From contig CAKMRJ010003334.1 of assembly GCA_928212115.1 (NCBI GenBank), positions 27,837,729 through 27,901,728 of the forward strand: a stretch of DNA of 64,000 nucleotides, in the 5' to 3' direction. This stretch comes from Lactuca virosa (taxonomy: Eukaryota; Streptophyta; Magnoliopsida; Asterales; Asteraceae). Shown in pieces: positions 21,361 through 32,850 of the stretch; within the stretch, counting starts at the first letter, position 1; the number at the start of each line of letters is the position of its first letter. The position numbers and the translations under genes are program-made. Under the pieces are notes generated by a model. The model was not told where the DNA came from. It saw only the letters and a program-made list of their open reading frames with translations, and searched no databases.

Positions 21361-23200
21361 GAACATGAAGATTCCGAATGCCCAACTTGACTGACAACAA
21401 TTTGAGCTGATCTGAACCAAGAGGTTTAGTTAGCAAATCAGCTAACTGATCTTGCATTTTGATCCTTACAAGTAGACATGACAAACGTGTCGGGTTCGTA
21501 TCGTGTCAAGACATTAAAAGGGTTGAGAGGGCTTGACCGTAACCCGACCCATTTAATTATCGTGTCGTGTTGTGTCAACCTGTTTATTTTCGTGTCGATT
21601 TCATGTCGGGTTGCGGGTTAACGTTTAGACCTTATAAATATGTTGTGTCATGTCGGGTTGAAACATTTTAAAAGGTTGGAAAGTATGAGACAATGAGGTG
21701 AATAGGAAAAAGTGAAACATTGGAGGTGGGAGGTGGAATGACAAAATTTATAGTAAGTTTAGAAAACAAAATAGAAAGAGTTAGAGTTAGGGAGCAAAGG
21801 GGATAGGTGGTGAGGATGAGTATAATTAAATCACTTTGAAAGTTTGAATTTTACTTTTATTTGTTGAGTTTGGCCCACTACAAACCTATAATATATAATA
21901 TATTTATAAAAATATGAAATTTATGAAAATGATATATAATTAAACGGGTCATATTCGAGTCATCGTGTCGTGTCGTGTCAACTCGTTTACATAAACGTCT
22001 CGAAATCTCTTACCCAAACCCCGTTAATTTCTTGTCGGGTTTGTGTCGATTGTCGTGTCATGTCAGGTTTTTCCAAGTCTACTTACAAGTGTTATCTCTT
22101 TTGACTCTACACGTTCTCGTACAAAGTAGAAATCCATTTTAAGTGCTTTGTACGCTCATGAAGTACAGAATTATAAGCAATGTGACGAGCCGACTCATTG
22201 TCGCACAGGAGTGGCGTTGGCATGGTAGCCATAGCTTGGTACTCAGCTTCAGCTGAGGATCTTGAAACAACCGACTGCTTCTTGGACTTCCAAGAAATTG
22301 GAGCACCACCTAAAATAAATAGATATCCTGTTCGTGATCTTTGTGAAAATGGGCATCCCAACCAGTCTGAATTACTATAGGCAGTCAGTTTAGTACCAAT
22401 ATCCCTTTTCCCAACGTGCTTTTGAGGTATCGAAGTACTTTCATGGCTGCATCCAAATGTTTCTGCCTAGGATCAAAGACGACTTGACTAAGAACGTTTA
22501 CTGCATAAGGTATATAAGGTCTAATAGCTTGAAGATAAATAACTCTACCAACAAGACGTCCATACATGCCTGCATCAACTCGATCTTCTTATTCTTCTTT
22601 ATCTAGCTTTAAATTTTTCTCTATTGGGAAACGGCTGGGAAACGTACTTACAACAAGCCCTTCTTCTGTTCGAGCTATTTCTATTCCCAAGAAGCACTTC
22701 AGATTCCCAAGGTCTTTGATACTGAAACTGTTATCAAGACTTGATTTCGGGTCCTCAATCTTCTCTCGGTTATTCCCAACAGTTATGAAATCGTCTAAAT
22801 AAATGAGAACGGCCACAAGTATATTTTCACTTTTATGAATAAAAAGTGAACGGTCTGCATGCGACTGTCGGAACTTAAGACTTTGAAGAGTAGCTGTCAA
22901 CTTATGATACCAATTCCTTGATTCTTGTTTCAAACCGTACAAAGACTTCTTTAGCTTGCAAACTCGTGTCTCGTTTTCTTTTCTAAAACCCTATGGTATT
23001 TTCATGTATATATATCATCTTCTAGATCGCCATGTACGAAGGCGTTATTTACATCTAGTTGATGTATGATCCAGTCACGTTTAATACTATCATTAGCAAC
23101 ACACGGACCGTGACAAGCTTGGCTACCAGAGCAAAGGTGTCATGAAAATCCACACCTTCCATTTGAGTATAACCCTAAATTTGCAACGATACAAGCCTTG
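21361..23200 (-). pseudogene. Copia-3 reverse transcriptase and RNase H remnants
   Basis: Minus-strand pieces in order: YKA..VAN then GYTQMEGVDFHDTFA (RT start, near 23190), MYGLKQESRNWYHKL, LIYLDDFITVGNN (an LDD variant of the YVDD box), LGNLKCFLGIEIART, YLQAIRPYIPYAVNVLSQ, then RNase H with SWKSKKQSVVSRSSAEAEYQ and CDNESARHIAYN. Several frameshifts separate them. The RNase H end is split by a MITE (21473-22081) and resumes as MQDQLADLLTKPLGSDQLK up to the polypurine tract. The element has lost mobilising capacity. Confidence 0.8.
21473..22081. mobile_element. hAT-like MITE (609 bp)
   Basis: The 8-bp duplication CTTACAAG flanks it (21465-21472 and 22082-22089). Its ends are short, imperfect inverted repeats (TAGACATGAC and, from the other side, TAGACTTGGA). 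Subterminal sequence is rich in repeats of CGTGTCGTGTCA and CGGGTT on both sides. It encodes no protein and would depend on a hAT transposase. It interrupts the RNase H coding sequence of Copia-3. Confidence 0.75.
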
Positions 23201-23574
23201 TATCTCTCCAAGTCCTTCCAGATCTCGGCTGAGGTGTTTACATATCTCAGTCTGGTTCGAATGTCCTTTTCCATGGTTGTTGTCAGCCAACCTTTGATCA
23301 TAGCGTTAGCTTGCATCCACGCCATGTACATGGGAGAAGTAGATTCTGGTTTCTTGATTGATCCATCGACCAATCCTATTTTTTTCTTTGCAAACAGAAA
23401 ATTCGTCATCTCTAGTTTCCATTCATTAAAGTTTTTGTCATTCAATACATCGTTAACCTGCATCTTCTTGGGGTAGTGAGACGGATGGATGTAGTAGGGT
23501 GAATTGGCATTGATGGTGTCTTCAACTTTCTTACTGCTTTCTCCCTTTACTCCTGTCATGATTTTTGCCGACAT
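23195..23574 (-). pseudogene. Copia-3 gag N-terminal part fused to RT
   Basis: Starts MSAKIMTGVKGESSKKVEDT and contains a DUF4219/UBN2-type gag region: NFNEWKLEMTNFLFAKKKIG, AMIKGWLTTTMEKDIRTRL and SAEIWKDLE. It then runs directly into RYKACIVAN, which matches the reverse transcriptase block [H/Y]KARLVAKGYTQ. The rest of gag, the zinc knuckle, protease, integrase and the front of RT are absent. The deletion point is at about 23200. Confidence 0.75.
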
Positions 23575-23592
23575 GTGACATCCTTAATGGAT

Positions 23593-23608
23593 CTATCGCT
23601 CTGATACC
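23593..23608 (-). promoter_or_regulatory. Copia-3 primer binding site
   Basis: Minus-strand GGTATCAGAGCGATAG next to the LTR start; complementary to the 3' end of initiator tRNA-Met apart from the last bases. Confidence 0.7.
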
Positions 23609-23611
23609 GAT

Positions 23612-23784
23612 AAGAATCCGATAATAGAGAACATTTTATTTTATTGATTGAATTCTACCTTTACAATGCAAAGAGATCGATCATTATATACAAGGATCTG
23701 AACAAGATTGAATTCAAATATGGCAATAGGTAAATATGATAAAAGATAAAAATAACTTGTGAGTATCCTAACAGAAGGATCTAG
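23612..23784 (-). repeat. Copia-3 5' LTR, main part
   Basis: Direct repeat of 21164-21340 with few differences. It is cut after GGATCTAG by the solo LTR of family S; the missing end 'aatc' is found at 33683-33686 after the second copy of the target duplication. Confidence 0.75.
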
Positions 23785-26768
23785 TGTGACATCCCCAATT
23801 TCACGGCCAGAAAAGACCGATTTGTTTATACTTATTTAAAAACCAGAGTATCCTTTTTGAAGAATAATATTGCGGAATTTGTTCCCAGAAAACATGATAA
23901 TGATATTATCAAAGCATTTCCGAAGAAATGTATTTTATTTATATTAAAACATTAGGATGTCATAGTCAATACACAAACATAAGCATAACGAATTATTAAA
24001 AGTCTTACAGTAATTAAACTAGTGGCCTAATACTCATTGAATCTCTTAGCATAATGTATCTTTCATATAGCTACCTGTGATATAATAAACTGAGTGGGTC
24101 AGGTTGGGAAACCTGGTGAGTACATAGAGATTTCAATCCCACAATGTGATAATAATGTATATCTCAAACCTGCAAAACCAACTATTATCATTAACACTAA
24201 TATATCATATCTCTAAAACAATTTATCCCATCCCATCGATTTACTGATCCTATACAACGATCTTACAATATCTAGCCTAAACGATTAATATAAACAACGA
24301 ACTGATGAAGCTGCTTCGGAAATTCCCTGACAGCAAACAAGGATCAATAAATACATCAAATGAGGGGAATGGAATAAGTTTCACCAAAACCTCCGTTCGT
24401 AAAAACAACAAGACAATTAAGTCATGAGTGGTTATCTAGATAACTGTGCCTAGCAGTGGTCTGACACCGTGAGGTATTTTACCCCCAGACTCACCCTATC
24501 CGGCAATATAACATAAGACATACCTAGTAGTGGTCTATTACTAACACACTCTATTAGGCAGACTACGAAGTTCCCTCAATTACTTCGTGAAAGGAAACAC
24601 TGACACACAAAGCTCATCAAAAGAAAAAGTATGGGGAAATACTAATAAAGTACTCCCGGACGCTCCCGTACTCCAACGCATAACATTGTCAAAAAAGGAC
24701 TTTGTACATGATAGTACTTCTGGCACATTATAGTACCCTGGTATGAGTAGGACCCGTACCCCAGAACATAATAATACCCCGACACAAGTAGCACCTGAGA
24801 TACAAAGCTTTGAAAAAGACTTGGTACATAGAAAGTACGTTTGTACGTAGGACATACTCAATCGATTATCAATATCCTGGAACAGAGTTTCTACTCTCTA
24901 TTCCGATCACACACGTACCCTTGCTACCCAATATCCAAACTTAATTGAACTAAGCATCTCTTTTAAGTCTTATTTTATCACCAAGCAAGCCTACAATGCT
25001 TATAATCACCATTCAATACCAACTCTGTTTCGGCAATACTATCCTAAGTTATTGTAATATTTGATACAGAGTATTAAGTATTAACATACATTTATCTTTT
25101 CATTTATAATACTTCTATTATTATTATCATGTAAAACTATCTCAACACATATAGAACCATGTCTGGTTCGCATAAGGCCGGATGGTATCATAGCGGGGAA
25201 GAGGTGTGGGAGCCTTCCCGCACGACGGAACATCGGACCGTCGCTGCGGGAGGCGGAGGTGCGGGAATGGGGGAGGGGACGATACCCCGCGTTCTCTCTC
25301 CCTCTATCATTGGCTGAGCAATTTTTTTCTTTTTTTTTTTTGTGTAATAGCCGTTGATTAACGGTAAAAAAAAAATTAATTTTTGTTTTTTTTTCCAACG
25401 GATATATGCATTTAAACTCAAATTTTTTTTGTTTTTTTATTACCTTTTTAAACACCTATAAATACCCAACTATTTACCTTCGATCAACATTCAAACAAAC
25501 CCTCTATTCTCTCTATTTTCTTCTAAAAAAAATGAATCCCGACAATCAAACTCCAACTTCCGATCGAAGGAAGAAAAAAAAGCCATGGTTCGAGTTTAAA
25601 CATCCCTACTCGAAACATTTTTGCTATCGATTCATCACCACAAGGAGTTTATAGCCCCCAAGTCGATGCTCCCATTCAATCCCCACTACAATTTCAATAC
25701 CAAAATGTTGGGCAATATTACCCGATCCAAGTTCCAAATGTTACATCGCAAATGTTTTCAAACTTTGTTGTTTTTCCGGATCAACAATCGCCAAATCAAC
25801 CTCAACCCCAAACCTAAACTCAAACTCAAACCCAAATCCAACAACAACGCCAACTTGTCAATGAGTTGGATGACTCGGAAGAAGAAGAGATGGTTCCCGA
25901 AACCCAACCCACACCACCCCCCACAAAGATGTAAAGGGAAAAAACAACTGCGCGAGGGTGTCGCACAACCGGGAAGACAAAAGCCGACAGCATGGCTTCC
26001 ACACGAAGAGCTAGTTTTGGTCAAAGCTTGGGCTGACATTTATGAGGATTCGATTCAAGGAAACGCACAACCGGGAGACCATTTTTGGTTTCGCATTTTA
26101 GAACGGTTTCGAGAGGAGCTAGAAAAAGGTGACGACTACCGTACGAAACATCAACTGAATTCGAAGTTTCGAGAAATAGGAAAGGGGGTTTCAAAAATAA
26201 ACGGGTTGTACAACAACCTAAAAACCCAACGAAAAAAGGGCCAAGGCGACGAACAAATACTTCAAGAAGCTTTGCAGTTTTACCTTGAGGAAGTCAGAAA
26301 ACCATTCAAGTGGCACGATTGTTGGAAATTATTGGTCCGATGTCCTAGGTGGAAAAAATACGAGCAAGATTTTATTTTTGGAGTCCAACAATCAAAGCGA
26401 ACGAAAACGGGCTCTAGTGGTTACACAACCTCCTCCGATGCTCGGGTCGGTCTAGATTTAAATCAGGATAACGAACTCGAGCTAGAAGAAATTATCCGGA
26501 TTGGGTAGGGACAAAGCGAAGAGAAAGGGAAAAGGGACTTCTTCGAGTGCATCTGATTTCAGCGTGGACATTGACGAAATGCGGAAAATAACATCGTCGT
26601 TTGATCGATATAATCTTAATTTCTCCGAACGTTTGGCTTTCGACAAAGAAAAAAGAAGAAGCATGGAAAAAGGAGCGGGCATAGAGACAAGAAATGGAGG
26701 ATATGAAGTTTTTTTTTTTGAACGGCGGAAATTTTATTAAAGACTGGCAAGGAGCTAGAAAAAAACCA

Positions 26769-29700
26769 TTACAATAAAATAGTAGCAGAATAAGGACTAT
26801 GTAACCAAGAAGTCCAACTTATTTTTGCTTTGATGCACCTATTGGAAATCCAAAAAAAAGCCCTATGAACAATATCATCAAAAATGTCAGATTTTCTAGG
26901 AAGAGCCGTTCCAAAAACCATAGAATTATGAAAACTCCACAAACTCCATAAAGTTGTAAAAATTACTGCTTCAAACGCTTTTCGTTGGCCACCCCTCAAA
27001 GAAGTCGATTCTGACCAAGAGATAATAGACTAGACCGAGAAATGATTTGGAGTCTGGATATTCCACCAAATGGCAATACGAGACCAAATATGTACAAGCT
27101 CTCGACAAGAAGCAAAAATATGATCAACTGATTCAATCGTAAGAGAACAAATAGGGCACATAATCGAATCCACCGTAATACCTCTATGAGAAAGTCTCTC
27201 TCTTGTGGGAATACTCTGTAACCGAATCCTCCAAACAAGAATATTGATTTTTATGGGAACCCAATTATTCCAACGCATTTCACTACCACCAGAAAACAGT
27301 ATACCACCATCTAAATAAGCTCTAACAGAAGAGATAGAGAAAGTATCTGACACATCTAGGAGCCATCCTAATCTATCCGGAACCAAAGTAAGATGGAAAT
27401 CCTGCAACAAAGAGAGTAAACTATGCCACTGAGTTTGCTCAATGCCACCACGAGGAGGTCGTCTAAGAGAGTCAACATTCCAACCCACATCAATCCGATC
27501 TCTGACTGTATGATTTTTGTGGTTATCCAAAGCTAGGATCCTGTGAAAAGTAACTGACAAAGGCGAATCTCCCATCCAAACATCATGCCAAAAAGAAGTG
27601 AATCTCCCATCTCCCACCCTGATAGGACACATGGACTGAAGATCATATCCTTTTTCTCTCAATTGACTCATCATACGAATGATACCATTCCAAGGACCCA
27701 ACCAAGATCATCTAGGAATAAGAGAGCCACATCCACCGTCTGTACCATAAATAGATTTTATCACCCGAACCCACAGTAAGTTAGGACAATGAAAGAACCT
27801 CCATCGCCAGCGAAAAAGCATAGCTCTGTTGAATGAGAAAAGAGAACCAACTCCCAAACCACCCTCTTTAAGAGAAGCAAGAACTTTATCCCAACACACC
27901 CAATGCATACGTTTGTCATCCATATCAGCACCCCAGAAGAAATTTGCTCGCATAGCTTCCAAGGAATTGATGATAGAAATTGGGGTCATGAACATCGACA
28001 TCAAATAACTCCCTAGAGAGCCTAGGATAGACTTGACCAAGGTTAGACGACCTCCAAAAGAAAGGCTCTTAGCCTTCCAACCCGAAATCCTGGACCGAAA
28101 ACAATTCAAGATGGGAGGCCAAGCGGAAATCCTGGACGACCAACCGGGATACCAAGATGAGTGAAAGGAAGATCAGTTGTGGCACACCCCATCATTCTAG
28201 ACACACACTCCACCTGGTTACAAGAAACTCCCACTCCAATCAATTTGCTTTTGTGCAAATTGATTCTAAGCCCAGAAGCCATAAAAAAACATCTAAGAAT
28301 GCGAATAATACTGTTGGCATTTTCAGGATCCCAAGGAGAAATCATAATTGCATCGTCAGCATAAAAAAGATGAGACATCTCAATCTAAGAAATAGAAATT
28401 CCTTTGAACACATTAGCTTCCTTAGCCCTAAGAAGAGCAACATGGAGACCTTCCATAGCCAAAATGAATAAAAAGGGAGACAATGGATCAACCTGTCGGA
28501 GACCTCTCTGTAACTGAAACTCACGAGTAGGAGAACCATTAACCAAAACTGAGGCTCTAGCTGATCTCAAAAGCTCCATAATCCACCCACACCAAAGAGA
28601 ACCGAATCCCATAATTTGCATAATCTCATAAAGATAATCCCACGAAAGAGAGTCAAAGGCCTTCTCAAAATCCATTTTGAACAACATAAGAGGATTCCCA
28701 GAAGCTTTGCTCCAAGCAATCACCTCATTCAGAAGAAACGGACCGTCTAAAATCTGTCTACCTTTGATAAAGGCAGATTGCTCCGGACTAACAACACTAT
28801 CAATAACACCCACTAACCTATTAGCCAAAAGTTTACCAATAATCTTATATTGGCAACCAATAAGGCTAATCGGTCTAAAATCCCTGATTAGTTTTGGGTC
28901 TCTAACTTTTGGAATGACGGTAAAAAAAGACGCGTTACACCCTTTTGGAATGGAGGAGTGTTGGTAAAAGTGCTTAATAAAAGCTACCACATTATCTTCA
29001 ATAAGATCCCAATACCGCTTAAGGAATCCAAAAGAGAAACCATCAGGACCTGGAGCCTTATTTGAACCACAATCCCAAACAGCCCTTTTAATCTCATCAC
29101 GAGAAAAAGGAGCCTCAATTTGTTGAACCTGCTCCATGGAAAGTGTACTAAAACCAACAGGATGGGGTGGTGATATGAGATTTTTTTTTCCAAAACCAAA
29201 CCCGTAATATGAGGAAAATACTGCAAAGTACCCTCCGATACTAGGAATCTATCAAGTTTACTGAATTTGGAAACCCATTGTCACTCCAGGTAAACCGTGG
29301 CCCTCCTAACGGGATATCAACCAACTCATCGTTTTCAATAAAATCATTGAAAGTTCTCGCATTTGCCAAATTAATTTGAGAACCCATTCTTTCTGAGCCA
29401 TCCCGGACTTCATTAAAATCACCCATAATGATGCATTCTCCCGTGAAAGAAACAACCAACTGTAAAATTTCCGCCCACAATTGTCGTTTAGACGAAGCTC
29501 CTTGAGGGGCATAGACGACAATAAATAAAATCTCCATTCCCGAGATCACCCAACTTGCCTCAACCACAAGAAAGAAATCAGAACTAAGCACCCGTTTCTG
29601 AGAAATGAAATCCGGATTCCAAATAGCGAGAATACCACCCGAAGCACCTCGCGAAGGGGAAAATGTATGCACAAAAGAACTATTACCCCAAAACGACCTT

Positions 29701-29840
29701 GCTGACATATGGTCGATAACTTCCCGTTTCGTCTCTTGAATTGCAAGAAAATTAACTTTGTGATAATTACATAAATTTCTAACCCAACTCCTTTTATCCA
29801 AGCTCCCTGCTCCTTGAATGTTTAACGAGAGACAATTCAT
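26769..29840 (-). pseudogene. LINE ORF2: endonuclease and reverse transcriptase
   Basis: Endonuclease (29840-29241): MNCLSLNIQGAG, AIQETKRE, VYAPQGASSKRQLW and IMGDFNEVRDGSER give the active-site Asn, Glu, Asp and Asn positions. A frameshift near 29270 leads to KLDRFLVSEG. Reverse transcriptase (29137-28106): NKAPGPDGFSFGF, FRPISLIG, QSAFIKGRQILDG, MDFEKAFDSLSW, LRQVDPLSPFLF (usually RQGDPLSP) and FYADDAI with the catalytic Asp pair. Then GWKAKSLSFGGRLTLVKSIL, and zf-RVT CPICSLTIESVDHIFASC. The last piece (26999-26769) is the usual C-terminal tail. It would perform target-primed reverse transcription; at least five frame breaks abolish it. Confidence 0.88.
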
Positions 29841-29931
29841 TAAACATTAATTTTAACAACGTGACCTTCGACAATCTCTTTCACTCTCTCAAAACATCCT
29901 TCCATATTGTATCCCAAAGCTTTTCCCATTT

Positions 29932-31580
29932 CTAATGTTTTTTCATTTCAATCAAAAAAGAGTGGTTATTAAATGATGTTTGTAGTGAAGATTGATGACC
30001 CCCGAAATTAGAATGACATTGATTGGAAAAACCCGGTGGATGAGAAAGATCCTCTTCTGAATCTTGTATGGCCGATACCTTGCCAAACCCCCCTGAAAAA
30101 CCCAATCTAGCTGCAAACAAATCTCCTGAAGTTGATTTTCGGAAATCTGGACCAATTGTTGTTGTTTTCGTAGCTGGGATTTTAGCATGTAGCTGATCAG
30201 AAATACAAACAACAATAGAAGGAGGGTCATCTTCTGAACGTAATACATCTGGGGCTGAGAGGGACATAAATCAACATGCTGTGGGACTGATCTATTGACA
30301 GAAGAGTTCGCTTACTTCTCTGCCTGGTATTTGGAGTTCTCATCAGCAAAATTCCGAAAATGCCCTTGATTAATATCCTTTTTAGCATTTCCCGATTTTT
30401 CAGCCTTCAATTTTTCTTTATCCATTTTATGTAACGTGTCATAAATGTTAAAAGGATCAGGAGAGTGTTCTTCGTCTTCACATTTTTCACACGAGGAATC
30501 GTTACTACCACCGTCTTCTGAAAGATCTTGAACGGGAACATCATTATTCTCATTATAATTGAATCCAGAAATGAATGAGGGAGTCCAACCAGGAGCTTCC
30601 TTGATTCTTATAGGGAAAACCACGCCATCCACACTAACATGCAATATTTCTGAAATAATGCCAAGATATGAAGTTAAAATGCAGACCCGTTTTTTTGTAA
30701 ATATCTTCACCTAATTCATCATCAATTTGCACAATAGATCCCCACTTCTCCAATATTTTCGTAAATGAAGTTTTGCTCCAGGCACGTAAGGGAATTCCTT
30801 CAATATCTACCCAAACAATCCTATCCGAAGGAACAAAGTTCCTATCCCATGGACGTTTATCCAATACCCAATGATCAATTGCATCACAAGATAAGAAATT
30901 TTTACAAGCTTCTTTTGTCTTGAACTCAAACATGACCCACAAACCACCCATGTAACGGATTTGAAAATCATCGAAACCCTCATCAAAACACAGCATGCGA
31001 AGATTAGGTAATGTTCCATAATCTCTGGCCTTTGCTAGACATACAAGTTCTTTTTCTCCACGACAAAATCACCAGAAGATAATTCAATGACATTAGTCAT
31101 TAGTTCTTTACCCCTATTATCAGTAGAGTATCCTTTAACCACACTGGCATACAAATTCTGTTAAATATTTGGTTTTTCAATCTTAGATGGAACTGCATGG
31201 CGAGCTGTAACAGAATAATGTTTTGGAAAACGTGGAACAGAGGCAAATAGTTTATAAAACCCAAACCATACTTCACAAAGTTCTTTAGCCATGCTATCAA
31301 CGTTACGAACACCCATGAACCTTACAAAACCGAATCTTTTCCCTAAACGTGACTTCCTGTTTGAAATAAAGACATCGACCACTTTTCCTAATCTAGCACA
31401 AACTCTCCACAGATCCTCTATTCTAACTGATTCTGGGAAATTAGTAATGTAAAAAGATTGGGATTCAGAAGAAGTATTACCCTGATACAGATGATAATCA
31501 GGCTTGTAAATCCTTTCCTTAACTTATGAGTGTCGATTCTTAATCCCACCATCGGCAGAAGAAACCCATCTCGAACCCAT
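29932..31580 (-). pseudogene. LINE ORF1: RNA-binding gag-like protein
   Basis: Starts MGSRWVSSADGG at 31580, with an in-frame TAA 18 codons on. Then comes an RRM: SFYITNFPESV (RNP2-like), LGKVVDVFISNRKSRLGKRF and RFGFVRF (RNP1). A DUF4283-like block follows at 30996-30634 (GGLWVMFEFKTKEACKNFL, RIVWVDIEGIPLRAWSK, WGSIVQIDDE), and an acidic/lysine-rich linker after it. Three or more frameshifts. The protein would coat LINE RNA. Confidence 0.78.
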
Positions 31581-32840
31581 GACAGACTAATCAAACGATC
31601 CTGATTGAAGAAGAAGAGAAAACGATCATGATTGAAGAAGAAGAGACAACGATCACGATCACCGGGGCTATGCCGATCAGTGGCGTTTGAACCCGCCGGG
31701 GAACATCCGAAATCGTCGGAGGTTTTTGAACATTTTATTTGCAACCCAGGATATGAAGTTTTTGATGGAAAACACCGATCATCTCTCGGGACCGGCTCTC
31801 GAGCTCGTGATGAAGAAGAGGGAAAAAATTCTGAAAAAATATTTTTCATAGGTCGTTGTTGGTTTGTTTGATTTTTAGTTTGTGTTTTTTTTTAAATTTT
31901 CTAGTTTTTTAAATTTTAGGTTTAATGTAATTTTTATTTTAATTAATGAAATGCTTTTTATTTTTAATTAAATTTTATGTTTAGTATTAAATTAAAAATT
32001 ATAAATCATAAAAAAAAAATTATTTAAAAAAAAAGTGATGGAAGCTCTTCCCACCCATTCTTTGGGTTTTAGGTGAGGGAAAGGGGGTATGGCCCACAAA
32101 AAGTGAGGGAAGCTTCCCTCCCATACCCTCCAGTCTAACGAATATCATCACATAAACATATAACACATATTTCCACATAATAAGCATATAAATCACATAT
32201 TAAATTTCAAAATATATTTAATACTTTTATTAATACTTGTATTAAAATCATGTTCATGAAAGGGACTATGCACTCACATGTTAAAGTGACAATTCGAAAT
32301 TTGGGCAGCACTTCGCTTCTAACAATTGTCTTTTCCTTTGATGGAACCTAGTATCATTATCACTAAGTTTTAGTCTAACATTTAGTGCGGCTAATTATTA
32401 GTCTAGATTCATCATTAACTCAAAGTATACTTCAAGATCTATCAAGTAAGGAACAACCAGGTAGGATCATATTGGAGGTAGGGTCCGTTTGGTATACGAA
32501 GTATACTGTTTGGAAATCCCACTTTAAACACCTCACTAAATCCAACCTAGACATCATCCTCGTAAGTAGATCAATCAGTATAACGACTTGAATCACTAAT
32601 AAATCTTGTTTATAGGTTCATAATAATGATAATGAACTTAAACATAAGTTATACTTAGCGAGAAATCGGGCTCTGCGCGACTAGAACTTCTGAGCTGAAA
32701 GCTCTTCTTCTTGGGGCTTTCTGGCGCTCCGGGGCTCACTACTAACTCCTAGGAAGGGCAAGAGATAAGGTCTTAGGACCTTGGGAGGTTTGGGAGAGAA
32801 TTGGTTGAAGATGTGTGAAGAAAAGAGTGAGAAATGAGCT

Positions 32841-32850
32841 CTATTTATAG
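32841..32850 (-). promoter_or_regulatory. Putative TATA box of the family S LTR
   Basis: Minus-strand CTATAAATAG, followed by AGCTC, lies in the LTR about 830 bp from its 5' end. It matches the plant TATA consensus. Transcription was not shown. Confidence 0.5.

Larger units (their letters stand above)
26714..31747 (-). mobile_element. L1-like LINE, about 5 kb, decayed
   Basis: A 16-bp target duplication, AGGATATGAAGTTTTT, flanks it (26698-26713 and 31748-31763). The 3' end on the minus strand is a short poly-A (T run at 26714-26719). Two ORFs in the usual L1 order are present: ORF1 with RRM and DUF4283-type domains, ORF2 with endonuclease, reverse transcriptase and zf-RVT. Many frameshifts; no LTRs. 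Close to full length. Confidence 0.9.
25532..31851 (+). pseudogene. Harbinger ORF1 (Myb/SANT-like DNA-binding protein), interrupted
   Basis: Begins MNPDNQTPTSDRRKKK. A glutamine-rich and acidic stretch (NELDDSEEEEMVPETQPTPP) lies in another frame, so indels are present. The conserved trihelix/SANT-like region follows: PTAWLPHEELVLVKAWADIY, GDHFWFRILERFREE, KFREIGKGVSKINGLYNNL, KPFKWHDCWKLLVRCPRW. A frameshift near 26500 leads to the C-terminal helix (SFDRYNLNFSERLAFDKEKR), where a LINE is inserted. Downstream, EDMKFLMENTDHLSGPALEL ends in TAG at 31849-31851. In PIF/Harbinger elements this protein helps the transposase bind the element's ends; this copy is dead. Confidence 0.78.
25176..32135 (+). 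mobile_element. PIF/Harbinger-type element with ORF1 only
   Basis: Flanked by the 3-bp duplication TAA (25173-25175, 32136-32138). The ends are imperfect inverted repeats: GGCCGGATGGTAT on the left and GACTGGAGGGTAT read inward from the right. Without the nested LINE (5034 bp plus duplication) it is about 1.9 kb. It contains a Myb/SANT-type ORF1 remnant but no DDE transposase, so it is a non-autonomous derivative. Confidence 0.75.
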
